64,000 bases of DNA from Marinobacter santoriniensis NKSG1 (GCF_000347775.1 NZ_APAT01000015.1:310001-374000), one strand, 5' to 3'; counted from the stretch's first letter, positions 9,833-19,671 are shown. The notes: generated by a model not told the origin, from the letters alone. Program-made: numbers and translations.

Positions 9833-11707
9833 ATGGATTACAACTCCGAGTTCCGGCGTTCGATTGACCAGCGTGACGAATTCTGGAGCGAGCAGGCCCG
9901 CCAGATTGACTGGATCAAAGCGCCGGAGACCGTCTGGCAGGCAAAGGATAACGGCCACGGTGACTGGTTCCCGGATGGCGTCCTCAATACCTGCGACGTA
10001 GCACTGGATGCGAACATCCGGGCCGGCCGGGGCGACCAGAAGGCGCTTATCTACGACTCCCCCGTCACCAACAGCCAGCATTCCTACACCTACAACGAGT
10101 TAACGGAAGAAGTTGCCCGGTTTGCCGGCGCCCTCAAGGCCCGAGGCATCGGCAAGGGCGACCGGGTCATCATCTACATGCCGATGATTCCCCAGGCGGC
10201 CATTGCCATGCTCGCCTGCGCTCGGATCGGAGCCATTCACTCTGTGGTGTTCGGTGGTTTTGCCGCCCACGAACTGGCAGTGCGCATAGAGGATGCCCAA
10301 CCGAAAGCGCTGATTACCGCCTCCTGCGGGATCGAAGTGACTCGCGTCATCGAGTACAAACCCCTGGTCGACAAGGCCATCGAGCAATCAAGCCACAAGC
10401 CGGACACCTGCGTCGTTTTCCAGCGTCCCCAGGCCCGGGCTGACATGCAAACTGGTCGGGACCTGGACTGGAATGACATCATGGCGAGCGCCGAGCCCGC
10501 CGATCCGGTTCCGGTAAAAGCCACAGATCCCCTCTATATTCTTTACACTTCCGGCACTACCGGAAAACCGAAAGGCGTGGTTCGGGACAACGGCGGTCAT
10601 GCGGTTGCCCTGAAATACAGCATGAAACTGGTCTATGACGCCAATCCCGGTGACGTCTACTGGGCGGCCTCCGATGTGGGCTGGGTCGTCGGCCACAGCT
10701 ATATCGTCTATGGACCTCTCTTCGCCGGCTGCACAACCATTCTTTACGAGGGCAAACCGGTGAAAACGCCCGATGCCGGAGCCTTCTGGCGCGTCGTACA
10801 GGACCACGGCGTCAACCTTCTGTTCACCGCGCCAACGGCCTTCCGGGCAGTCCGCAAAGAAGATCCCGAAGCGGATCAGCTCGAAAAATACGATGTCCGG
10901 TCGCTCAAGCGCATCTTCCTGGCCGGTGAGCGTCTGGATCCGCCCACCTATGAGTGGCTCCGTGAACACACTGGCCTGCCGATTCTCGACCACTGGTGGC
11001 AGACAGAGACCGGCTGGGCCATCTGTTGCAATCCGGTGGGCATCGAAATGATGGAAACCAAACCGGGTTCGGCCACCGTGCCGTCGCCGGGGTACAACGT
11101 CCAGATCGTCGAAATGGACGGCAGCCAGGTGCCTGCCGGTTCCCAGGGCCAGATTGCCGTCAAGCTTCCGCTGCCTCCGGGCTGCATGCAGACGGTCTGG
11201 GGTGACGACGATCGGTTCCGCCGGACCTATCTGGACCCGATCCCCGGCTACTACAGCTCCGGTGATGGCGGCTATATCGACGACGACGGTTACGTCTTTG
11301 TGATGGGCCGGACCGACGACGTCATTAACGTTGCAGGCCACCGTCTGTCCACCGGCGAGATGGAAGAAGTCGTCGCCTCCCACCCGGCCATCGCCGAGTG
11401 TTGCGTGGTCGGCGCCCACGACGAGATGCGGGGGCAGATTCCAATCGGACTGGTACTGATCAAGGATGGCGCCACCATCGATCATGACGAGCTGGAAGAG
11501 GAACTCGTCGAGATGGTCCGCGACAAGATCGGCGCGATCGCCTGCTTCCGTCGAGCCATGGTGGTCGAGCGATTGCCCAAGACCCGGTCAGGCAAGATTC
11601 TCCGGCGAGTCATCCGGCAGATCGCCGACGGCGAGGAGTACACGGTACCCAGCACGATCGATGACCCCTCTATCCTGGAGGAAATCAGCGAACAGTTCCG
11701 CCGCTAG
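9833..11707 (+). CDS. prpE: Propionyl-CoA synthetase (acyl-CoA synthetase, PrpE type)
   Basis: 624-residue ANL-superfamily ligase that forms acyl-CoA from a short-chain acid, ATP and CoA through an acyl-adenylate. Motifs: YTSGTTGKPKG (residues 238-248), DHWWQTETG, YYSSGDGGYIDDDGY hinge region, and the catalytic lysine K588 in KTRSGKILRR. The length and the N-terminal ACS domain favour PrpE/ACSS3 over acetyl-CoA synthetase; substrate preference cannot be read from sequence alone. An in-frame GTG lies 9 bases upstream, but the ATG at 9833 has GAGG 8 bases before it. A clear terminator follows. No prpBCD genes are nearby, so it may serve general propionate salvage. Confidence 0.85.
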   Translation: MDYNSEFRRSIDQRDEFWSEQARQIDWIKAPETVWQAKDNGHGDWFPDGVLNTCDVALDANIRAGRGDQKALIYDSPVTNSQHSYTYNELTEEVARFAGALKARGIGKGDRVIIYMPMIPQAAIAMLACARIGAIHSVVFGGFAAHELAVRIEDAQPKALITASCGIEVTRVIEYKPLVDKAIEQSSHKPDTCVVFQRPQARADMQTGRDLDWNDIMASAEPADPVPVKATDPLYILYTSGTTGKPKGVVRDNGGHAVALKYSMKLVYDANPGDVYWAASDVGWVVGHSYIVYGPLFAGCTTILYEGKPVKTPDAGAFWRVVQDHGVNLLFTAPTAFRAVRKEDPEADQLEKYDVRSLKRIFLAGERLDPPTYEWLREHTGLPILDHWWQTETGWAICCNPVGIEMMETKPGSATVPSPGYNVQIVEMDGSQVPAGSQGQIAVKLPLPPGCMQTVWGDDDRFRRTYLDPIPGYYSSGDGGYIDDDGYVFVMGRTDDVINVAGHRLSTGEMEEVVASHPAIAECCVVGAHDEMRGQIPIGLVLIKDGATIDHDELEEELVEMVRDKIGAIACFRRAMVVERLPKTRSGKILRRVIRQIADGEEYTVPSTIDDPSILEEISEQFRR

Positions 11708-11727
11708 AACGTACCTCACAGAGCTGA

Positions 11728-11761
11728 AACGGGGCCTCCTTCGCGAGGCTCCGTTTTCTTT
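11728..11761 (+). terminator. Rho-independent terminator after prpE
   Basis: An 11-base stem, left arm 11728-11738 and right arm 11745-11755, with one G-U pair and a 6-base loop, followed by TTTTCTTT. Confidence 0.85.
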
Positions 11762-11829
11762 GTTGCTGTGCGGCGGAAACACCCGACAAAGCCTGAATTT
11801 TCAACCAATTGAAGCCATCAAAAAAAGCG

Positions 11830-11857
11830 TTGACGGCTCCCGAAGTCGGTCTATACT
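11830..11857 (+). promoter_or_regulatory. Strong candidate promoter of the cold-shock gene
   Basis: TTGACG (11830-11835), 16-base spacer, TATACT (11852-11857). It is preceded by an A-tract at about 11819-11826 that may act as an UP element. The predicted start is near 11864. Confidence 0.7.
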
Positions 11858-11863
11858 GAAATT

Positions 11864-12024
11864 GCTGTGAAAATACAGCGGTATTTGGTGAATGTGCGTT
11901 ACAACGTCCTGCCGAAGTGCTCTTCGTTGCCCCTTCCTCAGTACTCTCTGGATTTCTCAGCAGGATTCCGTCATGGAATATGAAGGTCCCGTGAGGGCAA
12001 ATTTTTGAAAGACAGGAAAGATCA
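11864..12024 (+). promoter_or_regulatory. Long 5' leader of the cold-shock mRNA
   Basis: About 160 bases separate the predicted transcription start from the ATG at 12025, with no open frame of interest. The length is like the E. coli cspA leader, which acts as an RNA thermosensor. A small inverted repeat, GCTGT/ACAGC, lies at the very start. That the RNA switches with temperature is inference from length and gene family only. Confidence 0.5.
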
Positions 12025-12234
12025 ATGTCCGATACCAAAACCGGCCACGTGAAGTGGTTCAACGAGTCCAAGGGCTTTGGCTTCATCGCTCAGGATGGTG
12101 GCAGTGACGTTTTCGTTCACTACAGTGCAATCAACGCTTCCGGGTTCCGTACCCTGACCGAAGGTCAGCAGGTGCAGTTCACCGTGACGCAGGGCCCGAA
12201 AGGTCCCCAGGCGGAAAACGTAACACCGGTGTAA
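12025..12234 (+). CDS. CspA-family cold-shock protein
   Basis: 69-residue single cold-shock domain with RNP1 KGFGFI (residues 16-21) and RNP2 VFVHY (29-33). It binds single-stranded RNA and DNA and melts mRNA structure. GGAAAGATCA just upstream of the ATG serves as ribosome binding site. It is monocistronic, with its own promoter, long leader and terminator. Several csp paralogues usually coexist, so whether this one is cold-induced is open. Confidence 0.93.
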   Translation: MSDTKTGHVKWFNESKGFGFIAQDGGSDVFVHYSAINASGFRTLTEGQQVQFTVTQGPKGPQAENVTPV

Positions 12235-12281
12235 ACCGGTTGCGTTGACCGTCCCTTGCCCCTCACGGGCAGAGGAAACGT

Positions 12282-12308
12282 AAAAGCCGGCGCACTGCCG
12301 GCTTTTTT
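12282..12308. terminator. Bidirectional terminator between csp and leuA
   Basis: A perfect 10-base stem, AAAAGCCGGC (12282-12291) with GCCGGCTTTT (12297-12306), a 5-base loop and T-runs on both strands. It ends csp rightward and leuA leftward. Confidence 0.9.
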
Positions 12309-12324
12309 GTGCCTGAGCGATTGG

Positions 12325-14019
12325 TCAGGCGTCCGTTGTCTCGAGTTCGGGCCTCGCGTCCGGCACCCTTTCGCCCACAGCCTGGGCCACCGCGGAAAAC
12401 AGCGCCTGCAGGGTTGCCGAGGTGGTATCTTCCGCCAGCGCCGCTGCGCTGCAATGTTGACCATCTACCGTCAGCCGAATGCAGGCCAGTGCATTGGCAT
12501 TGGTACCTTCGCCGAGCGCAAACTCGTCGTAGGCCTCAACGGCAATGGCAACGCCAAACCGGCTTTCCAGGGCTGCCGATACCGCTTCGACGGCGCCCAG
12601 CCCCCGACCGTCCAGCCGAACCGGCGCCACGGGGTCACCGATGGTCACGTCAGCCCGAACCCCGTTGTCGTCCCGGTGCAAATCGTAGGATCGCAGGGTC
12701 CAGTCCGGCAGGATCCGCAGATAACGTTCTTCGAACAGGCGGTGGATGGTATGGGAGTCGATTTCACCACCGTCCGTTTCTGCCTCACGCTGAACGACCT
12801 TGCTGAATTCGATCTGCAGCCAACGAGGAAGGCTGATGTTGTAATCGCGCTCCAACACGTAGGCAACGCCGCCCTTGCCGGACTGACTGTTAATCCGGAC
12901 CACCTCTTCGTAGCGACGCCCCACATCGAATGGATCAATCGGCAGGTAGGCGACGTTCCATACATCCCCTTCCCGGCGACGGGACAGGCACTTCCGGATC
13001 GCATCCTGGTGACTTCCGGAGAAGGCCGTGAATACCAGTTCACCGGCATAGGGGTGGCGGGGATGAGTAGAGATTTCGGTGCAGGCTTCAACCACTTCGG
13101 TGATTTCCGCCATCCCTGACAGATCCAGCGTTGGATCGATTCCCTGGGAATAAAGATTCATGGCCATGGTCACCAGATCCATGTTCCCGGTCCGCTCGCC
13201 ATTGCCCATCAAGGTTCCCTCAACCCGATCGGCACCGGCCATAACCGCCAGTTCAGCGGCCGCTACCGCGCAGCCCCGATCATTGTGGGTATGCACGCTG
13301 ATGCGGATGTGTTCGCGACGCTGGATCCTGTCGCAAATCCATTCGATCTGATCAGCAAAGACATTCGGCGTAGCCATTTCAACGGTCGCCGGAAGATTGA
13401 TGATAACCGGCTGCCCCTGGTCCGGGCGCCACACTTCGGTCACTGCATCGATCACTTCAGCCGCGAAATCCAGCTCTGTACCGGTAAAGCTCTCCGGCGA
13501 ATACTGGAACGTCCACTCGGTATCCGGATACCGGGTCGCGATGTCCCGAACCACGCGGGCACCGTTGATGGCGATGTCTCGAATGCCCTCGCGATCCATG
13601 CCAAAGACCTGTTCGCGCTGTACCGTCGAGGTGGAGTTGTAGACATGGACAATCGCGCGCTTCGCTCCCTGCAGAGCTTCGTAAGTGCGCTCAATGAGCT
13701 CCGGCCGGGCCTGGGTCAGAACCTGAATCTGCACGTCATCCGGGATACGGTTCTCTTCAATCAACTTCCGGCAGAAGTCGAAGTCAGGCTGGCTGGCCGC
13801 CGGAAAGCCGATTTCGATTTCCTTGAACCCCAGCTTGACCAGCAAATCAAACAACCGCTGTTTCTGAGCGACCGACATCGGCTTCACCAGTGCCTGGTTA
13901 CCGTCCCGAAGATCGACAGCACACCAATCCGGTGCCCGCTCGATAACTCGGTCCGGCCAACGACGGTCGGTTTTCCGTATGGGTTCGAATGCCACGTATT
14001 TGCGATGATCAAAAGCCAT
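12325..14019 (-). CDS. leuA: 2-isopropylmalate synthase
   Basis: 564 residues. First step of leucine synthesis: 2-oxoisovalerate plus acetyl-CoA. The HMGL-like barrel has DLRDGNQAL (D36, R38), metal-binding H243 and H245 (SVHTHNDRG), and a C-terminal LeuA allosteric domain for leucine feedback. The length and N-terminal WPDRVIERAPDWCAVDLRDGNQ place it in the longer LeuA subgroup. It is transcribed away from an Lrp-type regulator gene across 146 bases, an arrangement that suggests local control. A bidirectional terminator follows. Confidence 0.95.
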   Translation of the reverse strand: MAFDHRKYVAFEPIRKTDRRWPDRVIERAPDWCAVDLRDGNQALVKPMSVAQKQRLFDLLVKLGFKEIEIGFPAASQPDFDFCRKLIEENRIPDDVQIQVLTQARPELIERTYEALQGAKRAIVHVYNSTSTVQREQVFGMDREGIRDIAINGARVVRDIATRYPDTEWTFQYSPESFTGTELDFAAEVIDAVTEVWRPDQGQPVIINLPATVEMATPNVFADQIEWICDRIQRREHIRISVHTHNDRGCAVAAAELAVMAGADRVEGTLMGNGERTGNMDLVTMAMNLYSQGIDPTLDLSGMAEITEVVEACTEISTHPRHPYAGELVFTAFSGSHQDAIRKCLSRRREGDVWNVAYLPIDPFDVGRRYEEVVRINSQSGKGGVAYVLERDYNISLPRWLQIEFSKVVQREAETDGGEIDSHTIHRLFEERYLRILPDWTLRSYDLHRDDNGVRADVTIGDPVAPVRLDGRGLGAVEAVSAALESRFGVAIAVEAYDEFALGEGTNANALACIRLTVDGQHCSAAALAEDTTSATLQALFSAVAQAVGERVPDARPELETTDA

Positions 14020-14165
14020 GGAACGAAATCCTTGAAAGTGACGGCAGAATGTCTCGATTCAGAGACCATGCTAACGCGGATGGCGGGATATTTGATTGCT
14101 ATTTAATGGCATCTGACGTTATTTTTAGCATTAAATATCTGTTTATAACTGATAAGGGCTATTTT

Positions 14166-14663
14166 ATGCTTCCTGCGTCCAGGGAACTCGTAAAGATCGA
14201 CCGAACCGACCGCCGGATTCTCGAAGAGCTTCAACAAGACGGATCACTGACCAACCAGGAACTTGCCGAGAAAGTCGGCCTGTCGCCGTCACCCTGCCTG
14301 AGACGGGTCCGGGCCCTGGAAGAGTCCGGTGTCATTGTGCGGCGGGCCACGGTGCTGGATCACAAGAAGCTGGGGCTTTCCCTGACGGCCATTATTCTGA
14401 TCGGCATGGACCGGCACACGCCGGAGCGGTTTGCAGCATTTGAGGAAAAGGTGGCGGGCTACCCGGAAGTGCAGGAATGCTATCTCATTACCGGTCAGGA
14501 TGCCGACTACATGCTGAAAGTCGTGGTGCCGGACATGGACCATTACCACCACTTTCTGCTCAACCACATCACCCGGATCCAGGGCGTCAGTGGTGTGCAT
14601 TCCAGCTTTGTTCTGCGCCGTGTCATCGACAGTACGGCGCTGCCACTGGGCTATCTGTCCTGA
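14166..14663 (+). CDS. lrp: Lrp/AsnC-family leucine-responsive regulator
   Basis: 165 residues with an N-terminal helix-turn-helix (LTNQELAEKVGLSPSPCLRRVRALEESG) and a C-terminal RAM/ligand domain (ITGQDADYMLKVVVPDMDHYHHF). It is very close to Lrp of enteric bacteria and pseudomonads. The frame is open back to 13989, but that part overlaps leuA; the ATG at 14166 fits the family start and has AAGG 8-9 bases upstream. It is divergent from leuA, with an AT-rich gap that probably holds both promoters. Lrp would sense leucine, the product of its neighbour. I use lrp on similarity; another AsnC-family role is possible. Confidence 0.8.
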   Translation: MLPASRELVKIDRTDRRILEELQQDGSLTNQELAEKVGLSPSPCLRRVRALEESGVIVRRATVLDHKKLGLSLTAIILIGMDRHTPERFAAFEEKVAGYPEVQECYLITGQDADYMLKVVVPDMDHYHHFLLNHITRIQGVSGVHSSFVLRRVIDSTALPLGYLS

Positions 14664-14664
14664 G

Positions 14665-15279
14665 TCAGCGGATCAGCTCGCGGACATAGGCGCCGGCCAT
14701 GCACTTGAGTTCTTCCACCAGCTGCCGGCCCTGTTCCTCGGGGAGCGTGACCGCCAGCCGAAGGATGTTGCCCGCCGACCTGGGCAAAAGCAGGCTCGCG
14801 GTCCAGCGGCGGGCCGCCGGGATCTGCGGGCACTCAACCCGCAACCGGGCATCCAGTTCTTCGGCGTTGCTGTAGAGCTCGCGCAGGTCCAGGTCGCGGA
14901 GTTCCGGCATGGCCTCCACACCACTCCAGATCGCCGAGTACGCAGGCTCGGTCCGGTAGAATTCGTAGAACTGATCGATCAGCACATCCACCGCGTCCGT
15001 CAACGCCAGCTCGGGCAGTCGCTGCCTCAACGCTTTTTCCATCTTCTCGACATGCAGTTCTGCGATGGCATGGACTACAGCGGCCTTGTTGGGGAAGTAA
15101 CGATACAACGACGCCAGGGACATTCCGGATCTGCGGGCAATGGCGGACATACTGGCTGCGTCAACGCCGATCTCGTCAAAGATCCCGGCGGCGTTTCTGA
15201 GAATGGTATCGACCCGTTCGCGGCTCCGTGCCTGCACCGGCCGGCGGCGCGGGGCAACATCGACAGTTTCATCGGTCAT
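14665..15279 (-). CDS. TetR-family transcriptional regulator
   Basis: 204 residues. The N-terminal helix-turn-helix is [31 protein letters not shown] at about residues 40-70, preceded by the basic [17 protein letters not shown]. The C-terminal ligand domain is of the TetR_C type found in lipid and xenobiotic regulators. The longer open frame reaches 15366, but AAGG sits close to ATGs at 15282 and 15279, so I start at 15279. It ends one base from the lrp stop and diverges from proS. The target is unknown. Confidence 0.8.
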   Translation of the reverse strand: MTDETVDVAPRRRPVQARSRERVDTILRNAAGIFDEIGVDAASMSAIARRSGMSLASLYRYFPNKAAVVHAIAELHVEKMEKALRQRLPELALTDAVDVLIDQFYEFYRTEPAYSAIWSGVEAMPELRDLDLRELYSNAEELDARLRVECPQIPAARRWTASLLLPRSAGNILRLAVTLPEEQGRQLVEELKCMAGAYVRELIR

Positions 15280-15406
15280 CATCTGTACCTTGTCAGGCTT
15301 GCTCCGTACAATAATGACCACTTTACGACAAATCGGGACAAGGGCGGCGGTCACCCGCCTGTCCATTAGTCTAACAACCCCTGATCCACATCAAACGGAA
15401 GAGACA

Positions 15407-17140
15407 ATGCGAGCAAGCCGTTACCTGATAGCTACCCAGAAAGAGACCCCTGCAGACGCCGAGATCATCAGCCATCAGCTGATGCTTCGTGCCGGCATGA
15501 TCCGCAAGCTGGCGGCGGGGCTCTACACCTGGCTACCAATGGGGTTGCGTACCCTGCGGAAGGTTGAACGTATTGTTCGTGAAGAAATGGACAAGAGCGG
15601 CGCTCAGGAGGTCCTGATGCCCGCGGTACAGCCCGCGGAACTCTGGCAGGAATCCGGGCGCTGGACCCAGTATGGGGGTGAACTGCTGCGGATGAACGAT
15701 CGCCACGGTCGTGAGTTCTGTTTTGGCCCGACCCATGAAGAGGTCATCACTGACCTGATCCGCAACGAAGTGAAAAGCTACAAGGAGCTTCCCGCGAACT
15801 TCTATCAGATCCAGACCAAATTCCGGGATGAACGCCGCCCCCGCTTCGGTGTGATGCGCGCCCGTGAGTTCATCATGAAGGACGCCTACTCCTTCCATCT
15901 GGATGCGGAATCACTGAATGAGACCTACCAGGTGATGCATCGGACCTATTGCAGCATCTTCGACCGCCTGGGGCTGGACTACCGTCCGGTACAGGCCGAC
16001 TCCGGCGCCATTGGCGGTAGCGCATCGCACGAATTCCACGTTCTCGCCTCCTCGGGTGAGGACGATATCGTATTCAGTACCGAGAGCGACTATGCCGCCA
16101 ACATTGAAAAAGCGGAAGCGGTTGCTCCGGCTGGCGAACGCCCCAGTCCGGCCGAGCAGATGAAAGAGGTCGCGACCCCGGGCCAACGCACCATCGACGC
16201 TATTGCGGCCTTCCTTGATATCGATGCCACAAGAACGGTCAAAACACTGCTGGTCAAGGCGGAAGAGGACGAAAACGGCAAGTCTGGCCTGGTGGCGCTG
16301 ATTCTTCGGGGCGATCACACCCTGAACGAAATCAAGGCCGAAAACCTGCCCGGCGTCGCCGAGCCCCTCACCATGGCCACCGACGAGGAAATCAAGCGCG
16401 TGATCGGCTGCGAGCCCGGCTCCATCGGCCCGGTAAACCTGCCGGTTCCTTGCATTGTGGATCGCAGTGCCGCACATCTGGCCGATTTTGTCTGCGGTGC
16501 AAATCGCGACGATTACCACCTGACCGGCGTAAACTGGGATCGCGATGCGGCGCTGGGACGCGTTGAAGACCTGCGTAATGTGGTCGAGGGAGATCCGAGC
16601 CCGGATGGCAAGGGAACGCTCGAGATTCGCCGCGGTATTGAGGTCGGCCATATCTTCAAGCTGGGCAACAAATACAGCAAGGCAATGAATGCCACCGTAC
16701 TCGACGAAAATGGCAAGAGCGTCGTCATGGAAATGGGTTGCTACGGTGTCGGTGTGTCCCGCATCGTTGCCGCGTCCATTGAGCAGAACCACGACGATAA
16801 AGGCATCATCTGGCCGGACGCCATCGCACCGTTCGAAGTGGCCATCGTCACCCTCAATGCGCACAAGTCGCCGACCGTCGCGGAGGCAGGTGAAAAACTT
16901 TACGAGCAGCTTCGCCAGGCCGGTTTCGACGTGCTGATCGATGATCGTAACGAACGCCCCGGGGTGAAGTTTGCAGACATGGAACTGATCGGGATCCCTC
17001 ACCGATTTGTCGTGTCAGATCGCGGGCTCGCCGCGGGAACACTGGAATACAAGGGGCGCCGTGACGAGGACAAGCAGGACATTCCGGTTGCTGAAGCCCT
17101 GCCCTTCCTGATCAACGCGTCACCGCGCAAAGGCCTCTGA
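15407..17140 (+). CDS. proS: Prolyl-tRNA synthetase
   Basis: 577 residues, the length of the bacterial-type enzyme. Class II catalytic core with motif 2 ([26 protein letters not shown], around residues 135-165) and motif 3 ([10 protein letters not shown]). A YbaK-like editing insertion lies at about residues 220-400 and removes Ala mischarged to tRNA-Pro. The C-terminal anticodon-binding domain is present. Start at ATG 15407 with GGAAGAGACA upstream; the open frame before it belongs to the divergent region. Its stop abuts that of murB: the two stops form TGATCA at 17138-17143. Confidence 0.96.
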   Translation: MRASRYLIATQKETPADAEIISHQLMLRAGMIRKLAAGLYTWLPMGLRTLRKVERIVREEMDKSGAQEVLMPAVQPAELWQESGRWTQYGGELLRMNDRHGREFCFGPTHEEVITDLIRNEVKSYKELPANFYQIQTKFRDERRPRFGVMRAREFIMKDAYSFHLDAESLNETYQVMHRTYCSIFDRLGLDYRPVQADSGAIGGSASHEFHVLASSGEDDIVFSTESDYAANIEKAEAVAPAGERPSPAEQMKEVATPGQRTIDAIAAFLDIDATRTVKTLLVKAEEDENGKSGLVALILRGDHTLNEIKAENLPGVAEPLTMATDEEIKRVIGCEPGSIGPVNLPVPCIVDRSAAHLADFVCGANRDDYHLTGVNWDRDAALGRVEDLRNVVEGDPSPDGKGTLEIRRGIEVGHIFKLGNKYSKAMNATVLDENGKSVVMEMGCYGVGVSRIVAASIEQNHDDKGIIWPDAIAPFEVAIVTLNAHKSPTVAEAGEKLYEQLRQAGFDVLIDDRNERPGVKFADMELIGIPHRFVVSDRGLAAGTLEYKGRRDEDKQDIPVAEALPFLINASPRKGL

Positions 17141-18193
17141 TCAACCGCTGACTGAAGGGAGCCCGTCGCCACCCACAACGCCGGGCTCCATTTCAAGCAC
17201 AATACCGAATCGTTCCTTCACCGAGGCCCGGATCCTCGCCGCCAGCGCCAGGATGTCTCCACCACTTCCTCCGGAATGATTGATCAATACCAGTGCCTGG
17301 TGGTTATGGACGCCGACACGCTCGTTCCGGTAGCCTTTCCAGCCACATTGATCAATAAGCCACGCAGCCGCCACTTTCACGCCCCTGCGCTGGGGATAGG
17401 CCGGCATGTCCGGATAGGTAGCCTTCAGAGCTTCATACGCAGCATCCGTGATCACCGGGTTCTTGAAAAAACTGCCAGCATTCGGCAATTGACAGGGATC
17501 CGGCAGTTTTCGGCGCCGAATCGCCATCACAGCCTCTGCCACCGCCAGTGGATCCAGGTTCTTCTGAGGCAGGTTGGCAAGGTATTCCTCGAGATCCCGA
17601 TAGCCCAGCTGGAGCGGACGAGCACGAGACAGACGCAGTCGGATTGCCGTGATCAGATAGCGGCCGGGCTCATGTTTGAACAGGCTGTCACGGTAGTCAA
17701 ACCGACAGTCTCCGGTATCCAGGCAACACCACTGCCGGGATTTACGGTCATAAGCAGTGACGGATTCCAAAGTATTGCACAGCTCGACACCGTAGGCGCC
17801 GATATTCTGGACCGGCGCTGCACCGGCTGTTCCGGGAATGAGCGCGAGGTTCTCAATACCGCGATAGCCCGAGCTTGCGGCATAGAGCACGGATTCATGC
17901 CAGTTCTCGCCGGCCGCCAGCACCAGCGTCGCTTCGTCGCCATCCACCCGCTCCCAATGCCTGCCACGATTGGCCATGTGAATGACCAGGCCGGGGAATT
18001 CGCCAGCGAACAGCAGGTTACTGCCGCCTCCGAGGACCAGCACCTCCAGATCGCGATCCATTGCCCAATCCAGGGCAACTGGCACCTGCTCTTCATGTTC
18101 CAGATCGAGGAAATAGCGGGCGTTTGCGTCAACGTCCAGGGTGTTGAAGGCCTGAAGATCGACGCACTCGCGTATCGATAACGGGTGGTTCAA
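17141..18193 (-). CDS. murB: UDP-N-acetylenolpyruvoylglucosamine reductase (TTG start)
   Basis: 350 residues from the TTG at 18193. It reduces enolpyruvyl-UDP-GlcNAc to UDP-MurNAc with FAD and NADPH. FAD motif LGGGSNLL (about residues 54-61), the IPGTAGAAPVQNIGAYG segment, and the catalytic serine in NAGSFFKNP. The frame is open to 18421, but that part overlaps the phosphatase gene and is not MurB-like. The TTG overlaps the upstream TGA stop by two bases and has GGAG 8 bases before it. This strongly suggests translational coupling and possibly limited expression. Confidence 0.9.
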   Translation of the reverse strand: MNHPLSIRECVDLQAFNTLDVDANARYFLDLEHEEQVPVALDWAMDRDLEVLVLGGGSNLLFAGEFPGLVIHMANRGRHWERVDGDEATLVLAAGENWHESVLYAASSGYRGIENLALIPGTAGAAPVQNIGAYGVELCNTLESVTAYDRKSRQWCCLDTGDCRFDYRDSLFKHEPGRYLITAIRLRLSRARPLQLGYRDLEEYLANLPQKNLDPLAVAEAVMAIRRRKLPDPCQLPNAGSFFKNPVITDAAYEALKATYPDMPAYPQRRGVKVAAAWLIDQCGWKGYRNERVGVHNHQALVLINHSGGSGGDILALAARIRASVKERFGIVLEMEPGVVGGDGLPSVSG

Positions 18194-18669
18194 CCGATCC
18201 GCTCCCGGATGTCGTTCAGCAAACCCTCTCCGGCGTCCTGAATCAGATCCAGCACCTGCTCGAATCCTTCCTCTCCCCCGTAATAGGGATCGGGGACTTC
18301 CTTGTGGGAACTGGTCCCGAAGCTCAGAAACAGCGCCGGCTCGGTTCCGCCGTTCTGATGCCAGAGATCTTTTACATCGGCCAGGTTCTGCCGGTCCATG
18401 ACCAGTATGTAGTCGTGGCAATCAAGATCCTGCTCGGTGATCTGACGCGCCCGAAGGTCACTGATATCGATGCCCCGTTGACGAGCTGCTGCCAGTGCCC
18501 GGGCATCGGGTGACTTGCCGACATGCCAGTTGCCTGTGCCACAGGAATCTATGTGAATACGGTCTGCCAGGCCTGCCTGCCCAACCAGGTGCCGGAACAC
18601 GCCCTCCGCACTCGGAGACCGACAGATATTTCCCAGACACACGAACAGAACCTTCACCGGCTCACTCAT
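18190..18669 (-). CDS. Low-molecular-weight protein tyrosine phosphatase
   Basis: 159 residues. The P-loop is C11-LGNIC-R17-S (CX5R) near the N-terminus and the general-acid aspartate is in DPYYGG. Such enzymes dephosphorylate protein tyrosines, often BY-kinases in polysaccharide export. Here the gene sits between kdsB and murB, an arrangement shared with P. aeruginosa PA2978. No BY-kinase gene is in the window, so the substrate is unknown. Its start is adjacent to the kdsB stop, and its stop overlaps the murB start. Confidence 0.92.
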   Translation of the reverse strand: MSEPVKVLFVCLGNICRSPSAEGVFRHLVGQAGLADRIHIDSCGTGNWHVGKSPDARALAAARQRGIDISDLRARQITEQDLDCHDYILVMDRQNLADVKDLWHQNGGTEPALFLSFGTSSHKEVPDPYYGGEEGFEQVLDLIQDAGEGLLNDIRERIG

Positions 18670-19458
18670 TTATTCCTCCCGAGTCGAAGCCAGCCACGCG
18701 CGAACCCGATCAAGATCGGTCTCGGTATCCACACCGGCCGGCGGTTTTACTGACGCAATGTCGACATGAATCCGGGCACCGTGGTAGAGCGCCCGCAACT
18801 GTTCCAGCGACTCCGCGCGTTCTGTGGGCGCCACCGGCCAGGCCACAAAGTCTCGAAGCACACTTGCCCGATAGCCATAGATCCCGATGTGACGGAAATA
18901 ACCAATACCCTCCGGGAGAGAAACGTCGCCCCTTTCGGGCCGGATTCCGGCGGGCCACTGGTCACGGGCCCAGGGAATCGGCGCACGGCTGAAATAGTGC
19001 GCCATACCCTGTTCGTCAAAAACCACTTTGACCACGTTCGGATTGAAAACGGAGTCGATGTCATGGAGTCGTTCACACAGGGTCGCAATTGCCGCTTCGG
19101 GATAGCGGTCCAGATTCTCGGCCACCTGGTTGATCAGGACCGGGGGAATCAGGGGCTCGTCACCCTGCACATTGATGATCCGGTGGTCATTGTCCAGATC
19201 GAGTTCGCGCACCACCTCCTCCAGGCGATCGGTGCCGCTGGCATGATCCGGTGAGGTCATAACCACCTCTGCACCAAACGCGGTGCAGGCATCGCGGATA
19301 CGCTCGTCGTCTGTGGCCACCACCACGCGGGCTGCCTCGCTCTCCCGGGCGCGTTCGCAGACATGCTGAATCATAGGCTTGCCGGCAATATCGGCAAGCG
19401 GCTTGCCAGGTAGCCGACTGGACGCATAACGGGCCGGAATGACGACGGTAAAAGACAT
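18670..19458 (-). CDS. kdsB: 3-deoxy-manno-octulosonate cytidylyltransferase
   Basis: 262 residues. It activates Kdo to CMP-Kdo for lipopolysaccharide inner core. N-terminal nucleotide-binding [14 protein letters not shown], then [12 protein letters not shown], typical of KdsB. It lies within the envelope operon, 24 bases from the Trm112-like gene and directly abutting the phosphatase gene. Confidence 0.95.
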   Translation of the reverse strand: MSFTVVIPARYASSRLPGKPLADIAGKPMIQHVCERARESEAARVVVATDDERIRDACTAFGAEVVMTSPDHASGTDRLEEVVRELDLDNDHRIINVQGDEPLIPPVLINQVAENLDRYPEAAIATLCERLHDIDSVFNPNVVKVVFDEQGMAHYFSRAPIPWARDQWPAGIRPERGDVSLPEGIGYFRHIGIYGYRASVLRDFVAWPVAPTERAESLEQLRALYHGARIHVDIASVKPPAGVDTETDLDRVRAWLASTREE

Positions 19459-19482
19459 GGCGGTTCGCTTCCCTACTCTGTA

Positions 19483-19671
19483 TCAGTGCTTATCGAGACG
19501 CTCATCGGACGTCAGCGTCCTCGCTTCGTTGGCCAGCATCACTGGAATGCCTTCCCGAATCGGGAATGCCATCCCGTCCTGATAACAGATCAGCTCGGTC
19601 TTTTCCCGGTTCAGTTTGAGGTCGCCCTTGCAGACGGGGCACGCCAGCAGTGCTATCAGTTTTTTATCCAT
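19483..19671 (-). CDS. Trm112/YcaR-family small protein
   Basis: 62 residues. It opens [20 protein letters not shown], with the CPVC pair and a third cysteine in LICYQD, then the conserved [12 protein letters not shown]. The family is small and zinc-ribbon-like; in bacteria it is almost always beside lpxK and kdsB, as here, but its job is not established. Its start overlaps the lpxK end by 8 bases. Confidence 0.88.
   Translation of the reverse strand: MDKKLIALLACPVCKGDLKLNREKTELICYQDGMAFPIREGIPVMLANEARTLTSDERLDKH

Noticed and set aside
12256..13119. Plus-strand open frame of about 290 codons downstream of csp
   Set aside because: It is antisense to leuA and begins within a clear terminator region.
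13989..14165. N-terminal extension of the Lrp-type regulator
   Set aside because: It overlaps the leuA 5' end and adds residues absent from the family.
18194..18421. N-terminal extension of murB
   Set aside because: It lies inside the phosphatase gene in another frame and is not MurB-like; the TTG at 18193 has the ribosome binding site.
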